Made by a program: the position numbers and the translations under genes | Part shown: piece after piece, positions 1 to 7,944 of the stretch | Position numbering within the stretch: the stretch's first letter is position 1 | How the letters are laid out: the number at the start of each line of letters is the position of its first letter | Assembly: GCA_030631415.1 (NCBI GenBank) | Contig: DAOVLE010000089.1 | Span: 1 to 18,827, forward strand | Source of the DNA: JAAEQG01 sp023133475 | Lineage (GTDB): Bacteria > Planctomycetota > Phycisphaerae > UBA1845 | Length of the DNA: 18,827 bases | Reading direction: 5' to 3' | Notes under the pieces: model-generated | The model's database searches: none | What the model saw: the letters and a program-made list of their open reading frames with translations, nothing else | What the model was told of the DNA's origin: nothing

Positions 1-3000
1 CGAGTCCGTGATGTAGCCCGTCCCCGCGCCGCTCAGGCTCAGTATGCCTCCACCGGCATCGGTCACGGTCGCACCGCTCTGGAAGCGAATCTCGTTCCCG
101 GCGACCGCCTGAAGCACACCGCTGTTGGTCACCGACGAACCACCCATGAACCGGAGATTCCCGCCGTTGGCCTCTGCCAAGCCTTCGTTGGTGATATGGT
201 CGTGAATCTCCAACTGGCTGTTGGTGACCCCGTTGTTCTCTGCGGCGCGGATCACGCCATCGGAGGCGTTGGCCACCTCACTGTAGAGGTAGGTTTGGAG
301 ATAGCTGGAATGATTCGAGCCTCCCTGGATCAGACCATGGTTGGTGATCAAACCGTCACCATCCACCGCTGCACGGTATACCCACATCGACAGTGTGCCG
401 CCGTTGTCAATGGTCACCGGGCCGTTAAAACGCGCCGGGTAGCTGGAATTCAGATACGTCGAGAACACCTCGCCGGTGGCTGAGATGGTGAGTGGCCCGG
501 CCACAGTGGCGTTATATATCTGCATCGTACCGTCGATCTGTGCACCCGGGCCGCCCAGTACAGCCAAATCCCGCAAATCGAGCATCGAACCCTCGGCGAC
601 CGTCGTGTCGGCGTTGACCACGGTGTTCGAGCCCGTAATGTAGCCCGTCCCGCCGCTGCTCAAACTAAGCGACCCTCCGGCATCCGTCACGGTCGCACCA
701 CTCTGGAATCGAATCTCGTTGCCGTTGACCGCCCGCAGCACCCCGCTGTTGTCCACCGTGGAACCGGACGTGAACCGGAGATTGCCACCGTCGGCCTCCA
801 TCACGCCTTCATTGGTGATGGGCCCATAGATTTCGAGACGGGTGTTCGTCGCTCCAGAAACGTTCTGTTCTGCTCGGATCACACCATCCGATGCGTTGGC
901 CACCTCGCTGTAGAAATAGGTCACCCCGCTGTTCGACGCCGCAGCTCCCCGCACCAAACCGTGGTTGGTGATGACTCCGTCACCCGACACAGCCGTATTA
1001 TTCAAGTACATCGACAGCGTACCGCCGCTCTCCACCGTCACCGAACCGTCAAAACGCGCCGGATAACTGGAACTCTGACGGGTCGAGAACACCTCGCCAC
1101 CATCGGCGATGGTCACCGGCGCATCCACCCTGGCGTTGTAGACCTCCATCGTGCCATCGACTTGCACGCCCGTGCCGCTGAGCAGGGCGCTATTCTCCAC
1201 CTCGAAGAATGATCCCGCCCCGATCGTGGTGTCGGCCGACAGCACTGAGCCGTTGCCCGAAACATAACCCGTGGCATTATTCGTGAACCACAACGCCCCC
1301 AGGTCAACGTTGGCGGATCCGGAAACCTCCAGTGTGCTCAACGCCCCCTCGATCAGCGTGGTCCCGCCGTCGTCGGTCACTATGGTGCTGCCCAGGAACT
1401 GCAACCGGCTGCCCGCAACGTTGTCCACCGCCTGAAACGTTCCGCTGTTGGTGATGTTCGCGCCGTTGAGATACAACCGGGCCCCGTCCGCTTTCATGAG
1501 CCCCGCGTTGGTGATGTCGCCGGACAATGCGAAGTACGTGCTCGTCGGCGTGCCGTTCTGGAACGCCCGAATCACCCCGTCGGCATTGTTCACTACATCG
1601 TTGTCCAGGTACGTCGCGTAACTGTTCGAGGTCGCCCCGCCTTCGATCACACCGCTGTTCGTGATCACGCCTGTCCCATTGACACGGGCATTGTTGGCTA
1701 CAATGGAGATCGCACCATCGCTCAAGACGTTAACCGGTGCGTCAATCGTTGTCGTGCCGGAATTGGCGGTAATCTGCCCGGTGGGATTCACCGTGACCGC
1801 GGCATCGACCACCGTGGCGGACTGAAGAATCAACTCTCCGTCCAACTGGACACCGAGTCCGCTCAGCCGCCCGCTGCTCTTCACGCTGAAAACCGATCCC
1901 ACGCCGATGGAGGTGTCAGCCGACAACACCGAGCCGCTGCCCGAAACGTAACCTGTGGCATTATTCGTGAGCGACAACGTCCCCAGATCAACGTTGGCGG
2001 ATCCGGAAACCTCCACCGTGCTCAACTCCCCGTTGACCAGCGTGGTCCCGCCGTCGTCGGTCACTACGGTGCTGCCCAGAAACTGCAACCGGCTGGCCGC
2101 AACGTTGTCCACCGCCTCAAACATTCCACTGTTGGTGATGTTCGCGCCGTTGAGATACAGCCGGGCCCCGTCCGCTTTCATAAGCCCCGCGTTGGTGATG
2201 TCGCCGGTCAATCCGAAGTATGTGCTCGTCGGCGTGCCGTTCTGGAACGCCCGAATCACCCCGTCGGCATTGTTCACTACGTCGTTGTCCAGGTACGTCC
2301 AGTTACTGCTCGAAGTCGCCCCGCCTTCGATCATGCCGCTGTTGTCAATCAAGGCCGTGCCGTTGACCCGGGTACTGTTGCCCACAATGGCGAGCCTGCC
2401 ATTGTTGAGAAGATCGACCGACCCGCCGTCGAGCGTCGTCGTTCCCGAGTTGACCGTGATCTGCCCCGTGGGATTCACCGTGATCGGGGCATCCACTGTC
2501 CCTCCCGATTGAACCAGCAACTCGCCGTCGAGATTTAAGCCGGCGGGCAAATTGAGCCGAGCACCACTGGCGACCTGAAACTGGATCCCGGCGGCGATGT
2601 CAACCAAGTTGCTTGCGGACAACGCGGAGTTCGTGCCGCTCACAAACCCGGTCGCCCCGTTGGTGAAGCTCAGCGTGCCCAGTGCCACGTCGGCCCCGCC
2701 GGAAACCTCCAACCTACTGTTGGCCCCGTCGATCAACGTCGTGCCACCCAGGTCGGTCACCGTCGTATTGTTCAGGAAAACCAACTTGCTGCCGTCGGCA
2801 TGATCAACCGCCTGAAACGTGCCGCTGTTTTGCACATTCGCGCCGCTGAAATACAGGTTGGCGCCCTTGGCCTCCATCAGACCCGCATTGGTGATGTCAC
2901 TGCTCAACTGGAAGCGTGTGTTGGTCGCCGTCCCGTTCTGGAACGCCCGCACCACCCCGTCGGCGTTATTCACCAAGTCGAGGTCCATATAGGTCCAGTT

Positions 3001-3024
3001 GCTGTTTGATGGTGCCCCGCCTTC
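1..3024 (-). repeat. In-gene tandem repeats of about 230 codons (four full units plus a partial)
   Basis: Landmark turns mark the same point in each unit: IEGG at 3024, 2328 and 1644, VRGA at 951 and IQGG at 327. The spacings are 696, 684, 693 and 624 bases, all multiples of three. Each unit contains in order a 'NNADGV(I/V)RA' segment, 'ITNxGxMxA', 'NSGxxxAV', 'TVTD' and 'TGY(V/I)(S/T)'. The middle units are nearly identical at DNA level over about 200 bases (2101-2300 against 1417-1616, about a dozen differences by eye). The two leftmost units form a diverged subfamily with 'SEVANASDGVIRA' in place of 'NDVVNNADGVIRA'. Confidence 0.85.
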
Positions 3025-5109
3025 GATCACACCACTGTTTGTAGCCACACCCGCGCCATTAAGCCTCGTGGCGTTGTGGATAAGCCGCACGCTCGAACCC
3101 GACGCCACCGGCATCGATCCATCGACGCCCAAAGCTGCACTGCTTCCGGTGATCTCCACGTCACGGTCGCCCACCCAGGAGAAATCACCGGTCACCCAAT
3201 TGGTGCTGCTGGTGACCGTGAAGCCCGCCGACGGGTTCAGCACCAAGCTGCCGTCAAACGTCCCACCACGGAAGCTGAAGTCGCCATCAACCGCCAGATT
3301 CGACGCAACCAGAGCCCCACCACTCACCAAATCGATCAGCGACCCGGCAGCGCTCTGCGTCAGGCCCGACAGGGAGAGCGAAGAGCCGGCCCCGGTCACG
3401 GTCAAAGTCGTGTCGGCAGGCAGCATAGCTTGCCCGCTACCGGTCAGCACCGACCCTCCCGATACCGTAAAGTCCCCGCCGTCGGCACTCCAGCCGGAAA
3501 GGTCGAGGTGCGTTGGCGTACCCTGTTTACGGTAGTTGTTAAACACCAATTCGCCACCGGTGCCGGCCCAACTCACGTCGATCTGCGAAGCGGTGGAGTC
3601 CGTATTGGTGAAGCTGATCTCCCCGGCGTTGCGGATGTCGAACGATAAAACGCCCGCCTCCACCCAGGTCGCATTGCTGACGTTGAAATCACCCCCGTCG
3701 GAAAGGATCGTCCCGCCATCGTCGAAGATATTCCCGTACAAATTGAACGTCGTCGTCCCCACCGCCTCCGACACAGCCTTCAACGTGCCGCCCGAATTCT
3801 CCAGGATGCCGTCAAATGTTAGCGTCGCGGTCCCGGTGCCCTTGTCCTCCACCCCAAGCGAACTCGTCGAATCGAGCGTGGTATGCACCTGCGTCAGCGT
3901 AGTGGTCCCTGTCATCACCGTCGCCAGGCCATGATTGGAAAGGCCCAGCGAACCACCGAAGACATCCACTCCATTGGCGAACTCGAACACGCCCTCGTCG
4001 GCCTGCATGACGCCGAAATTCTGAATATACCCGCTCGTTGCCTCGAACCGCACCGTCCCCGCAGTCGCGTCGATCACCCCGCCTGAAGCATTGATCACCA
4101 ACGCACTGGACCCGCTAAAGGTGATCTGGCCCGAGCTGTCGGCGGACATCAAGCCGAAATTGGTCACGTTCTGGGAAAGGCTCAGTTCGGCCCCGCCGAC
4201 GCTTTCGATCACCCCGCCGCTGTCGTTGGTGAACTGCGAGCCGGTGAACGTCGAATTGCTGCCGTTGGCGATCAAAATCGCCCCGGAATTGTGCCAGTTG
4301 TCAACATTGACGTCCAGATTCCCCGACCGCGCGAACAGCTCGCCTTCGTTGACGAACTGGTCCATATCCAGCGTCAGCGTCCGTAGCGGCGCGTCGGCAT
4401 CGATCATCCCCTGGTTGATGAAGGAACCCGCACCTTCGATCCGCCCCGAACCGCCGTGAATGCGATGGTCCGGGCCGTTGGTCACCGTCACGCCCAACGG
4501 GATGTTGAGCAACGGCTGGTCCGCCTGAGTCATCGAGCTCGAGTAGAAGTAAAGCTCGCCACTGCCGGTGAACGACAGATCGTCCAACGCCTGAATCTCG
4601 CACGTCCCCCCGGCATACGAGCCATCCCCCAGCCACATCGTCCCAGTGTTGTTGACGTCGCTGTTCAACTCCAGCGTGCCCGATTTTATCCAGGCAAAGC
4701 CCTCATTGTTGAACGCCCCGAACAACCCCGACGTCCCGGAGTGGTCGATCAACACCTGACCGGTGTTGGTCAGCCCGCCCGGCTGAGCCAACGTCAGCGA
4801 GAAACCGTCGAGAAAACGCAACGTCCCGGCGTTGGCCACCGTGTCCACCGTCACCGACAAATCCAACGATACGTCGTCCACCGGGGACCCGATGGCAACG
4901 TCGTAGGTATCGCCGTTGTTGTTGGGCACCAAGGTGAGGTCCCACGCGGATGGGTCGCTCCACATCCCCGTGCCACCGGCCCAGTTGACCGCCGTCCCCG
5001 CCTCGACGCTATTACCCCATGCCAAGCAAGCCGCGAATGCCAAACACAACCTCGCCCCTGTTCTTACACCCGCGAAAGTCCAGCCCCCTCGACACCGGTA
5101 AATATGCAT
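1..5109 (-). CDS. Giant secreted repeat protein, beta-solenoid/adhesin-like (C-terminus beyond left edge)
   Basis: The frame is open from ATG 5109 to the left edge, 1703 codons without a stop; I translated most of it and found it continuous. A signal peptide is visible: basic start, hydrophobic LCLAFAACLA, likely cleavage after the VEA that precedes GTAVNWAGG. Next comes a 'WSDPSAWD...VPNNNGDTYDV' segment typical of planctomycete extracellular proteins, then hundreds of short strands rich in Gly, Asn, Thr, Ser and Val with recurring 'ITNxG', 'NSGVIEGG' and 'NNADGV' turns, as expected of a right-handed beta-helix. From about 3024 leftward it is made of roughly 230-residue repeats. It is probably exported to the surface as an adhesin or matrix protein. 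No catalytic motif was seen. It lies 124 bases downstream of the dockerin-like gene on the same strand, so cotranscription is likely. Whether it ends in a dockerin, PEP-CTERM or autotransporter domain cannot be seen. Confidence 0.88.
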   Translation of the reverse strand, partial: MHIYRCRGGWTFAGVRTGARLCLAFAACLAWGNSVEAGTAVNWAGGTGMWSDPSAWDLTLVPNNNGDTYDVAIGSPVDDVSLDLSVTVDTVANAGTLRFLDGFSLTLAQPGGLTNTGQVLIDHSGTSGLFGAFNNEGFAWIKSGTLELNSDVNNTGTMWLGDGSYAGGTCEIQALDDLSFTGSGELYFYSSSMTQADQPLLNIPLGVTVTNGPDHRIHGGSGRIEGAGSFINQGMIDADAPLRTLTLDMDQFVNEGELFARSGNLDVNVDNWHNSGAILIANGSNSTFTGSQFTNDSGGVIESVGGAELSLSQNVTNFGLMSADSSGQITFSGSSALVINASGGVIDATAGTVRFEATSGYIQNFGVMQADEGVFEFANGVDVFGGSLGLSNHGLATVMTGTTTLTQVHTTLDSTSSLGVEDKGTGTATLTFDGILENSGGTLKAVSEAVGTTTFNLYGNIFDDGGTILSDGGDFNVSNATWVEAGVLSFDIRNAGEISFTNTDSTASQIDVSWAGTGGELVFNNYRKQGTPTHLDLSGWSADGGDFTVSGGSVLTGSGQAMLPADTTLTVTGAGSSLSLSGLTQSAAGSLIDLVSGGALVASNLAVDGDFSFRGGTFDGSLVLNPSAGFTVTSSTNWVTGDFSWVGDRDVEITGSSAALGVDGSMPVASGSSVRLIHNATRLNGAGVATNSGVIEGGAPSNSNWTYMDLDLVNNADGVVRAFQNGTATNTRFQLSSDITNAGLMEAKGANLYFSGANVQNSGTFQAVDHADGSKLVFLNNTTVTDLGGTTLIDGANSRLEVSGGADVALGTLSFTNGATGFVSGTNSALSASNLVDIAAGIQFQVASGARLNLPAGLNLDGELLVQSGGTVDAPITVNPTGQITVNSGTTTLDGGSVDLLNNGRLAIVGNSTRVNGTALIDNSGMIEGGATSSSNWTYLDNDVVNNADGVIRAFQNGTPTSTYFGLTGDITNAGLMKADGARLYLNGANITNSGMFEAVDNVAASRLQFLGSTVVTDDGGTTLVNGELSTVEVSGSANVDLGTLSLTNNATGYVSGSGSVLSADTSIGVGSVFSVKSSGRLSGLGVQLDGELILQSATVVDAAVTVNPTGQITANSGTTTIDAPVNVLSDGAISIVANNARVNGTGVITNSGVIEGGATSNSYATYLDNDVVNNADGVIRAFQNGTPTSTYFALSGDITNAGLMKADGARLYLNGANITNSGTFQAVDNVAGSRLQFLGSTIVTDDGGTTLIEGALSTLEVSGSANVDLGALWFTNNATGYVSGNGSVLSADTTIGAGSFFEVENSALLSGTGVQVDGTMEVYNARVDAPVTIADGGEVFSTRQSSSYPARFDGSVTVESGGTLSMYLNNTAVSGDGVITNHGLVRGAAASNSGVTYFYSEVANASDGVIRAEQNVSGATNTRLEIYGPITNEGVMEADGGNLRFTSGSTVDNSGVLRAVNGNEIRFQSGATVTDAGGSLSLSSGGTGYITGSNTVVNADTTVAEGSMLDLRDLAVLGGPGAQIDGTMQIYNATVAGPLTISATGEVFSTYLNSSYPARFNGPVTIDNGGTLSMWVYRAAVDGDGLITNHGLIQGGSNHSSYLQTYLYSEVANASDGVIRAAENNGVTNSQLEIHDHITNEGLAEANGGNLRFMGGSSVTNSGVLQAVAGNEIRFQSGATVTDAGGGILSLSGAGTGYITDS

Positions 5110-5114
5110 CATCT

Positions 5115-5120
5115 CCTCCT
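5115..5120 (-). promoter_or_regulatory. Shine-Dalgarno of the giant repeat protein
   Basis: AGGAGG lies just ahead of two consecutive ATG codons (5112 and 5109). It is only 2 bases from the first but 5 from the second, which favours 5109 as the start. An in-frame TAG at 5131-5133 excludes a longer N-terminus. Confidence 0.7.
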
Positions 5121-5233
5121 TATTAACTGGCTATGCACGCCCCACAACACCCTCCAACTGCGGTATGCTAAGCACCCGGGTTCAACCCTGTTGTCTGTGG
5201 ACCGGTGATGGCGGAAACGGCATTCTCGCCCAG

Positions 5234-5992
5234 CTAGAACGAACCGGTAAAGCCCGACTGGAAACCGCCAAAATCATCCGTGTCCACGTCGTTATCCCAA
5301 TCGAAGTCAAACGTATTGCAAGCGGGTGGATCGACCGGACCGTTATCCGGCCCCGTCATGCACCCCACAAAGTTCGCCAAGTCCGCTAAATCCACATCGC
5401 CATCGCCGTCGAAGTCACCCGGTGGCGACGTCACGGTCAACACCACCGACCCCGACCCGATGTCGGCGATGTCAAACAACGCCCCATCCGGCGGCCCGGT
5501 CGTATGCGCCGCCGCAATATTCGACAGCAACACGGTCACCGTGCCGACTCCCAACGGCTTGACCGTAATCTCCTCGAGCAAAACCCCGCTGCCGGGTGGC
5601 AGACCATCACTTGCCCCACCAGGTGCCATGTCAAACTCATTGTCAACAGCCACTTCCGTAATGGATGAGGCGATCAGGTCGTGCGGCAGATTCTCCTCGA
5701 ACGGCTCCTGCCACGTCAGGGATACATACGTCAACCCGTTGGCCCCGGTAGGGTTCAGCGACCGATCGACCAGCGTTAGAGCGGTGTCTCCCGATGCGCT
5801 CAGAGCGAACGCCACGGCGGAGAGCCGTGTATCGAACGTGGCTTCCACTCGCAGAGTCACCTCCGTTCCTGACTGCACGGTATCGCTGCCGGGATTGGCC
5901 AACGAAAAAGAGATGGAACTTGCCGGCGCAGTTCCGCACAGCGCGCACACAACCGCCCCACCGGCCAAGAGAGACCATCGTGGAATAATCAT
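5234..5992 (-). CDS. Secreted dockerin-like domain protein
   Basis: 252 residues. The N-terminus MIIPRWSLLAGGAVVCALCG followed by TAPAS is a signal peptide, cleaved near residue 24. Residues about 25-185 form a beta-rich domain starting ISFSLANPGSDTVQSGTEV, similar in style to cohesin-like modules that often precede planctomycete dockerins; this is a resemblance, not a firm family assignment. Residues about 192-252 carry two calcium-loop segments, DFDGDGDVDLAD (193-204) and DFDWDNDVDTDDF (229-241), separated by a Cys-containing insert, the usual layout of planctomycete dockerin-like C-termini. Such domains are thought to mediate assembly or attachment of extracellular proteins. The start has AGGAGGG at 5998-6004, 5 bases upstream. 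It is the first gene of a probable two-gene unit with the giant repeat protein, behind the promoter at 6129-6157. Binding partner unknown. Confidence 0.88.
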   Translation of the reverse strand: MIIPRWSLLAGGAVVCALCGTAPASSISFSLANPGSDTVQSGTEVTLRVEATFDTRLSAVAFALSASGDTALTLVDRSLNPTGANGLTYVSLTWQEPFEENLPHDLIASSITEVAVDNEFDMAPGGASDGLPPGSGVLLEEITVKPLGVGTVTVLLSNIAAAHTTGPPDGALFDIADIGSGSVVLTVTSPPGDFDGDGDVDLADLANFVGCMTGPDNGPVDPPACNTFDFDWDNDVDTDDFGGFQSGFTGSF

Positions 5993-6128
5993 TCCAGCCC
6001 TCCTCGCAAGATGTCCTACACACTAAAAACCCGAAAATGCCCACCTCGGCTGGCCCTAAGGCTTAACCACCCTCGCACCCGGCGAGGCAGCACCCTCGAA
6101 CACTACGTCCGAGAAAGATTCAGTATAA

Positions 6129-6157
6129 AGAATACAGCAAAACCATCGCCCCGTCAA
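6129..6157 (-). promoter_or_regulatory. Sigma70-like promoter for the dockerin/giant-protein pair
   Basis: On the minus strand TTGACG (6157-6152) is followed by a 17-base spacer and TATTCT (6134-6129). This predicts a leader of about 130 bases before ATG 5992. The -35 is nearly consensus and the -10 matches four of six positions. Confidence 0.55.
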
Positions 6158-6243
6158 CAGTTTTTTTTGCGAAAGAGAAAGTTTTTCAGGGCAATCGCAT
6201 CTAACCCGGATAATTCACGAACGCAGTCGTCATGCCGCCTTTG

Positions 6244-6318
6244 GTGGCGAGTGGCGAGTGGCGAGTGGCGAGTGGCGAGTGGCGAGTGGCGAGTGGCGGG
6301 TGGCGGGTGGCGGGTGGC
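6244..6318. repeat. Heptamer tandem array GTGGCGA/GTGGCGG
   Basis: Seven perfect copies of GTGGCGA (6244-6292) are followed by three of GTGGCGG (6293-6313) and a partial GTGGC. Seven bases is not a multiple of three, so this is not a coding repeat. Copy number is likely to vary among strains by slippage. Confidence 0.95.
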
Positions 6319-6411
6319 ATGGCCAAGCGTCTCCGACGACAGGTTGTCATAAGGTGACCCTGTTTCACAAACGGAGACATAGGCTATGGCGTAAGATGGA
6401 GCTTGGCCATG
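6318..6411. other. Nested inverted repeats: candidate structured RNA or cruciform
   Basis: Outer arms CATGGCCAAGC (6318-6328) and GCTTGGCCATG (6401-6411) pair perfectly over 11 bp. Directly inside, GTCTCCG (6329-6335) pairs with CGGAGAC (6372-6378) over 7 bp. Within that are two small hairpins: GACA/TGTC (6338-6341 with 6345-6348) and GTGA/TCAC (6354-6357 with 6365-6368). The stacked coaxial layout looks like a folded RNA, but the strand, any promoter and any function are unknown. Confidence 0.45.
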
Positions 6412-6442
6412 TGCACGTTGCGCGAAAGCGTGCGGCGCCGAA

Positions 6443-6512
6443 CATGGTCAAGGGCCACTTCGAAAGGTTATCGGGCAAATCGTAACGTTATCGAGGGTGG
6501 CCCTTGACCATG
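6443..6512. repeat. Perfect 16-bp inverted repeat with 38-base loop
   Basis: CATGGTCAAGGGCCAC (6443-6458) and its exact reverse complement (6497-6512) flank a 38-base segment holding a direct repeat of GTTATCG. The first bases resemble the arms of the structure at 6318-6411 (CATGGCCAAG against CATGGTCAAG), suggesting a common origin. No T-run follows, so it is not a typical terminator. Confidence 0.8.
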
Positions 6513-6536
6513 CCACCCGCCGCCCGCCGCCGCCGG

Positions 6537-6566
6537 GAAGGCGGGTGAAACCCGCCCTACAATTGC
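6537..6566. repeat. REP-like hairpin family 1, copy at 6537
   Basis: The stem GGCGGGT/ACCCGCC has the loop GAA and is flanked by GAA on the left and CCTACAATTGC on the right. The same unit recurs near 7945-8087, 9532, 10281 and 15283 with the same stem and different loop bases. Confidence 0.85.
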
Positions 6567-6757
6567 CGTCCCCACCCACCCTCAGAAGGGATGGGGCACC
6601 CGCGCTAATACGAACAGGATCACAATACTACGACAGGAATACAAGTCCTATAAAATTATACGCCCTATAATCCCCGCGAGAGTCCGATAAGACGCTTAAC
6701 TTGCCGTATAGTGGGCATATCTTGTGTCAAAAATGTGGCAGAATAGGCATAATAGGC

Positions 6758-6786
6758 TTGTCTTGGGGCGACCGTTGGTTTACAAT
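6758..6786 (+). promoter_or_regulatory. Sigma70-like promoter for the PEP-CTERM gene
   Basis: TTGTCT (6758-6763), a 17-base spacer and TACAAT (6781-6786). The predicted start near 6793 gives a leader of about 220 bases before ATG 7012, long enough for regulation in the 5' end. Confidence 0.5.
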
Positions 6787-6918
6787 GATGCCAGAGAGAG
6801 CGCGGGGAACACTACTGCTATGGAGAGAGAGCGGGAAGTGAAGGTGCCGTACCGTCCGAAACGGGGTAATTCTTACGTCTTGTTTGATGGTGGTTCGGAA
6901 CAACACCACGATGCGGGC

Positions 6919-6937
6919 GGCAGGTTTGCAACCTGCC
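6919..6937 (+). repeat. Palindromic hairpin in the leader of the PEP-CTERM gene
   Basis: GGCAGGTT and AACCTGCC form a perfect 8-bp stem with the loop TGC, lengthened by flanking G/C pairs. It has the form of an extragenic palindrome and has no T-run. It lies about 75 bases ahead of the start codon. Confidence 0.6.
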
Positions 6938-6995
6938 CCACTCGCTCAGAATGTGTTTATCCCCAGGTAGGGGTTATAGGATTAGGCTCTCTTTT

Positions 6996-7002
6996 GGAGG
7001 AG
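6996..7002 (+). promoter_or_regulatory. Shine-Dalgarno fixing the PEP-CTERM gene start
   Basis: GGAGGAG lies 9 bases before ATG 7012 but only 3 before the in-frame TTG at 7006. This supports ATG 7012 (MKKLVLF) as the start. Confidence 0.75.
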
Positions 7003-7011
7003 TGATTGAAG

Positions 7012-7866
7012 ATGAAAAAGCTTGTTTTATTTTGTGTTGTAGGGCTATTAGCTGCGCCGGCGATGGCAGACTACTCTTTCGCCCCGTTTGATGCCTTGAA
7101 CGTGGGCAACCTTCCACCCGACGGCGGGCATTTTGAGACGGACTTGGGAGGGGGCGCTGTGCCGGTGGCCACCTACTCCCGGTTCGAGGTCTCGGCCCAC
7201 TGGGTGGCTGGTGGGGGCGGCCCCTGGTCGAACGAGGCCAACCTGTTCTTCACCGATAATGACATCAACAACATCTCGGTGATTTATCAGAACGGGTACA
7301 CTGCGGACAACGGTGCCGCTGACGGCAATCCGATCGATCTGACCTGGACCGGCGTGTTCGCTACCTCCTATCAGGGTGGCGATCCGCTGTGGTTCCTGGC
7401 CTGCCAGGCTTATGTAGGCTCAACCGCCGACTGGACCGGCATCGACATCACGCTTATCGAAGCCATGGCGATGAGTGCCCATTCGCTCGGGACGCTGGCG
7501 CCCGGAGACATCGCCAATGGTGACACCACCGGGCACAGCAACGACTTCAAGTACAACCGGGCTGGTGACGATATCTGGGCACTGGATCATCCCGGCGGCA
7601 CATTGGACCTTTCCCTCGCCTTCGACGACACACTAATCGATCTGGACATGTGGTTGTTCGATTCCGCCGAGGTCGAGTTGGATGGGGCATGGGAGACTAC
7701 CTCACCAGAGGCGATCACCGGTGACTATCCTGCCGGCACCTACTACGTGCTCGTTGACGGGTGGGAGGATAGTGAAGGCGCCTATACCCTGACCTACACG
7801 CCGGAACCCACCAGCCTGGCGCTGTTGGTTCTTGGTGGTCTGGCGGTTGTGCGTCGTCGTCGCTAG
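7012..7866 (+). CDS. PEP-CTERM sorted exported protein with a pre-peptidase C-terminal-like domain
   Basis: 284 residues from ATG 7012. The signal peptide MKKLVLFCVVGLLAAPAMA is cleaved at residue 19. The middle is a beta-rich domain of unknown family with many Trp, Asn and Gly residues. Residues about 185-262 resemble the bacterial pre-peptidase C-terminal (PPC) domain: 'DIWALDHPGGTLDLSLAF', 'DLDMWLFDS', then 'AGTYYVLVDG' and 'GAYTLTYT'. The C-terminus is a PEP-CTERM tag: PEP at about 264-266, a hydrophobic stretch LALLVLGGLAVV, and a final RRRR. Such tags direct export and sorting by an exosortase, which is not in this window. The gene has its own promoter, Shine-Dalgarno and terminator, so it is probably a single transcription unit. 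Ligand or catalytic role unknown. Confidence 0.88.
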   Translation: MKKLVLFCVVGLLAAPAMADYSFAPFDALNVGNLPPDGGHFETDLGGGAVPVATYSRFEVSAHWVAGGGGPWSNEANLFFTDNDINNISVIYQNGYTADNGAADGNPIDLTWTGVFATSYQGGDPLWFLACQAYVGSTADWTGIDITLIEAMAMSAHSLGTLAPGDIANGDTTGHSNDFKYNRAGDDIWALDHPGGTLDLSLAFDDTLIDLDMWLFDSAEVELDGAWETTSPEAITGDYPAGTYYVLVDGWEDSEGAYTLTYTPEPTSLALLVLGGLAVVRRRR

Positions 7867-7901
7867 AGACCGTCGCGACAACCTGCGATTATTAAACAGA
7901 A

Positions 7902-7936
7902 CGGGCCGCCCCCGCAAATGGGCGGCCCGCTTTCTT
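7902..7936 (+). terminator. Rho-independent terminator of the PEP-CTERM gene
   Basis: A perfect 10-bp stem, CGGGCCGCCC (7902-7911) with GGGCGGCCCG (7920-7929), has an 8-base loop and is followed by CTTTCTT. It begins 36 bases after the stop codon. Confidence 0.85.
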
Positions 7937-7944
7937 GCGCCAAA

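Larger units (their letters stand above)
5993..7011. other. Gene-poor 1-kb region between divergent exported-protein genes
   Basis: I see no credible gene here. The region holds outward-facing promoters (minus 6129-6157, plus 6758-6786), a heptamer array (6244-6318), two inverted-repeat structures (6318-6411 and 6443-6512), a REP-like hairpin (6537-6566), an AT-rich stretch around 6600-6730, and a hairpin in the leader of the next gene (6919-6937). Confidence 0.7.

Noticed and set aside
196..5101. Several open frames on the plus strand (for example 1955-2512, 2999-3535, 4456-5208).
   Set aside because: They are antisense to the continuous giant repeat gene, have repetitive unnatural composition, and match no family.
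5170..5200. A GGGTTCAACCC sequence resembling a tRNA T-arm.
   Set aside because: No acceptor, D or anticodon arm can be built around it on either strand.
5280..6026. A 248-codon plus-strand frame.
   Set aside because: It is antisense to the dockerin-like gene, which has a signal peptide, a dockerin motif and a Shine-Dalgarno.
6724..7005. A 93-codon plus-strand frame starting GTG ahead of the PEP-CTERM gene.
   Set aside because: It covers a predicted promoter, a palindromic hairpin and the Shine-Dalgarno of the next gene, and its protein looks like no family.
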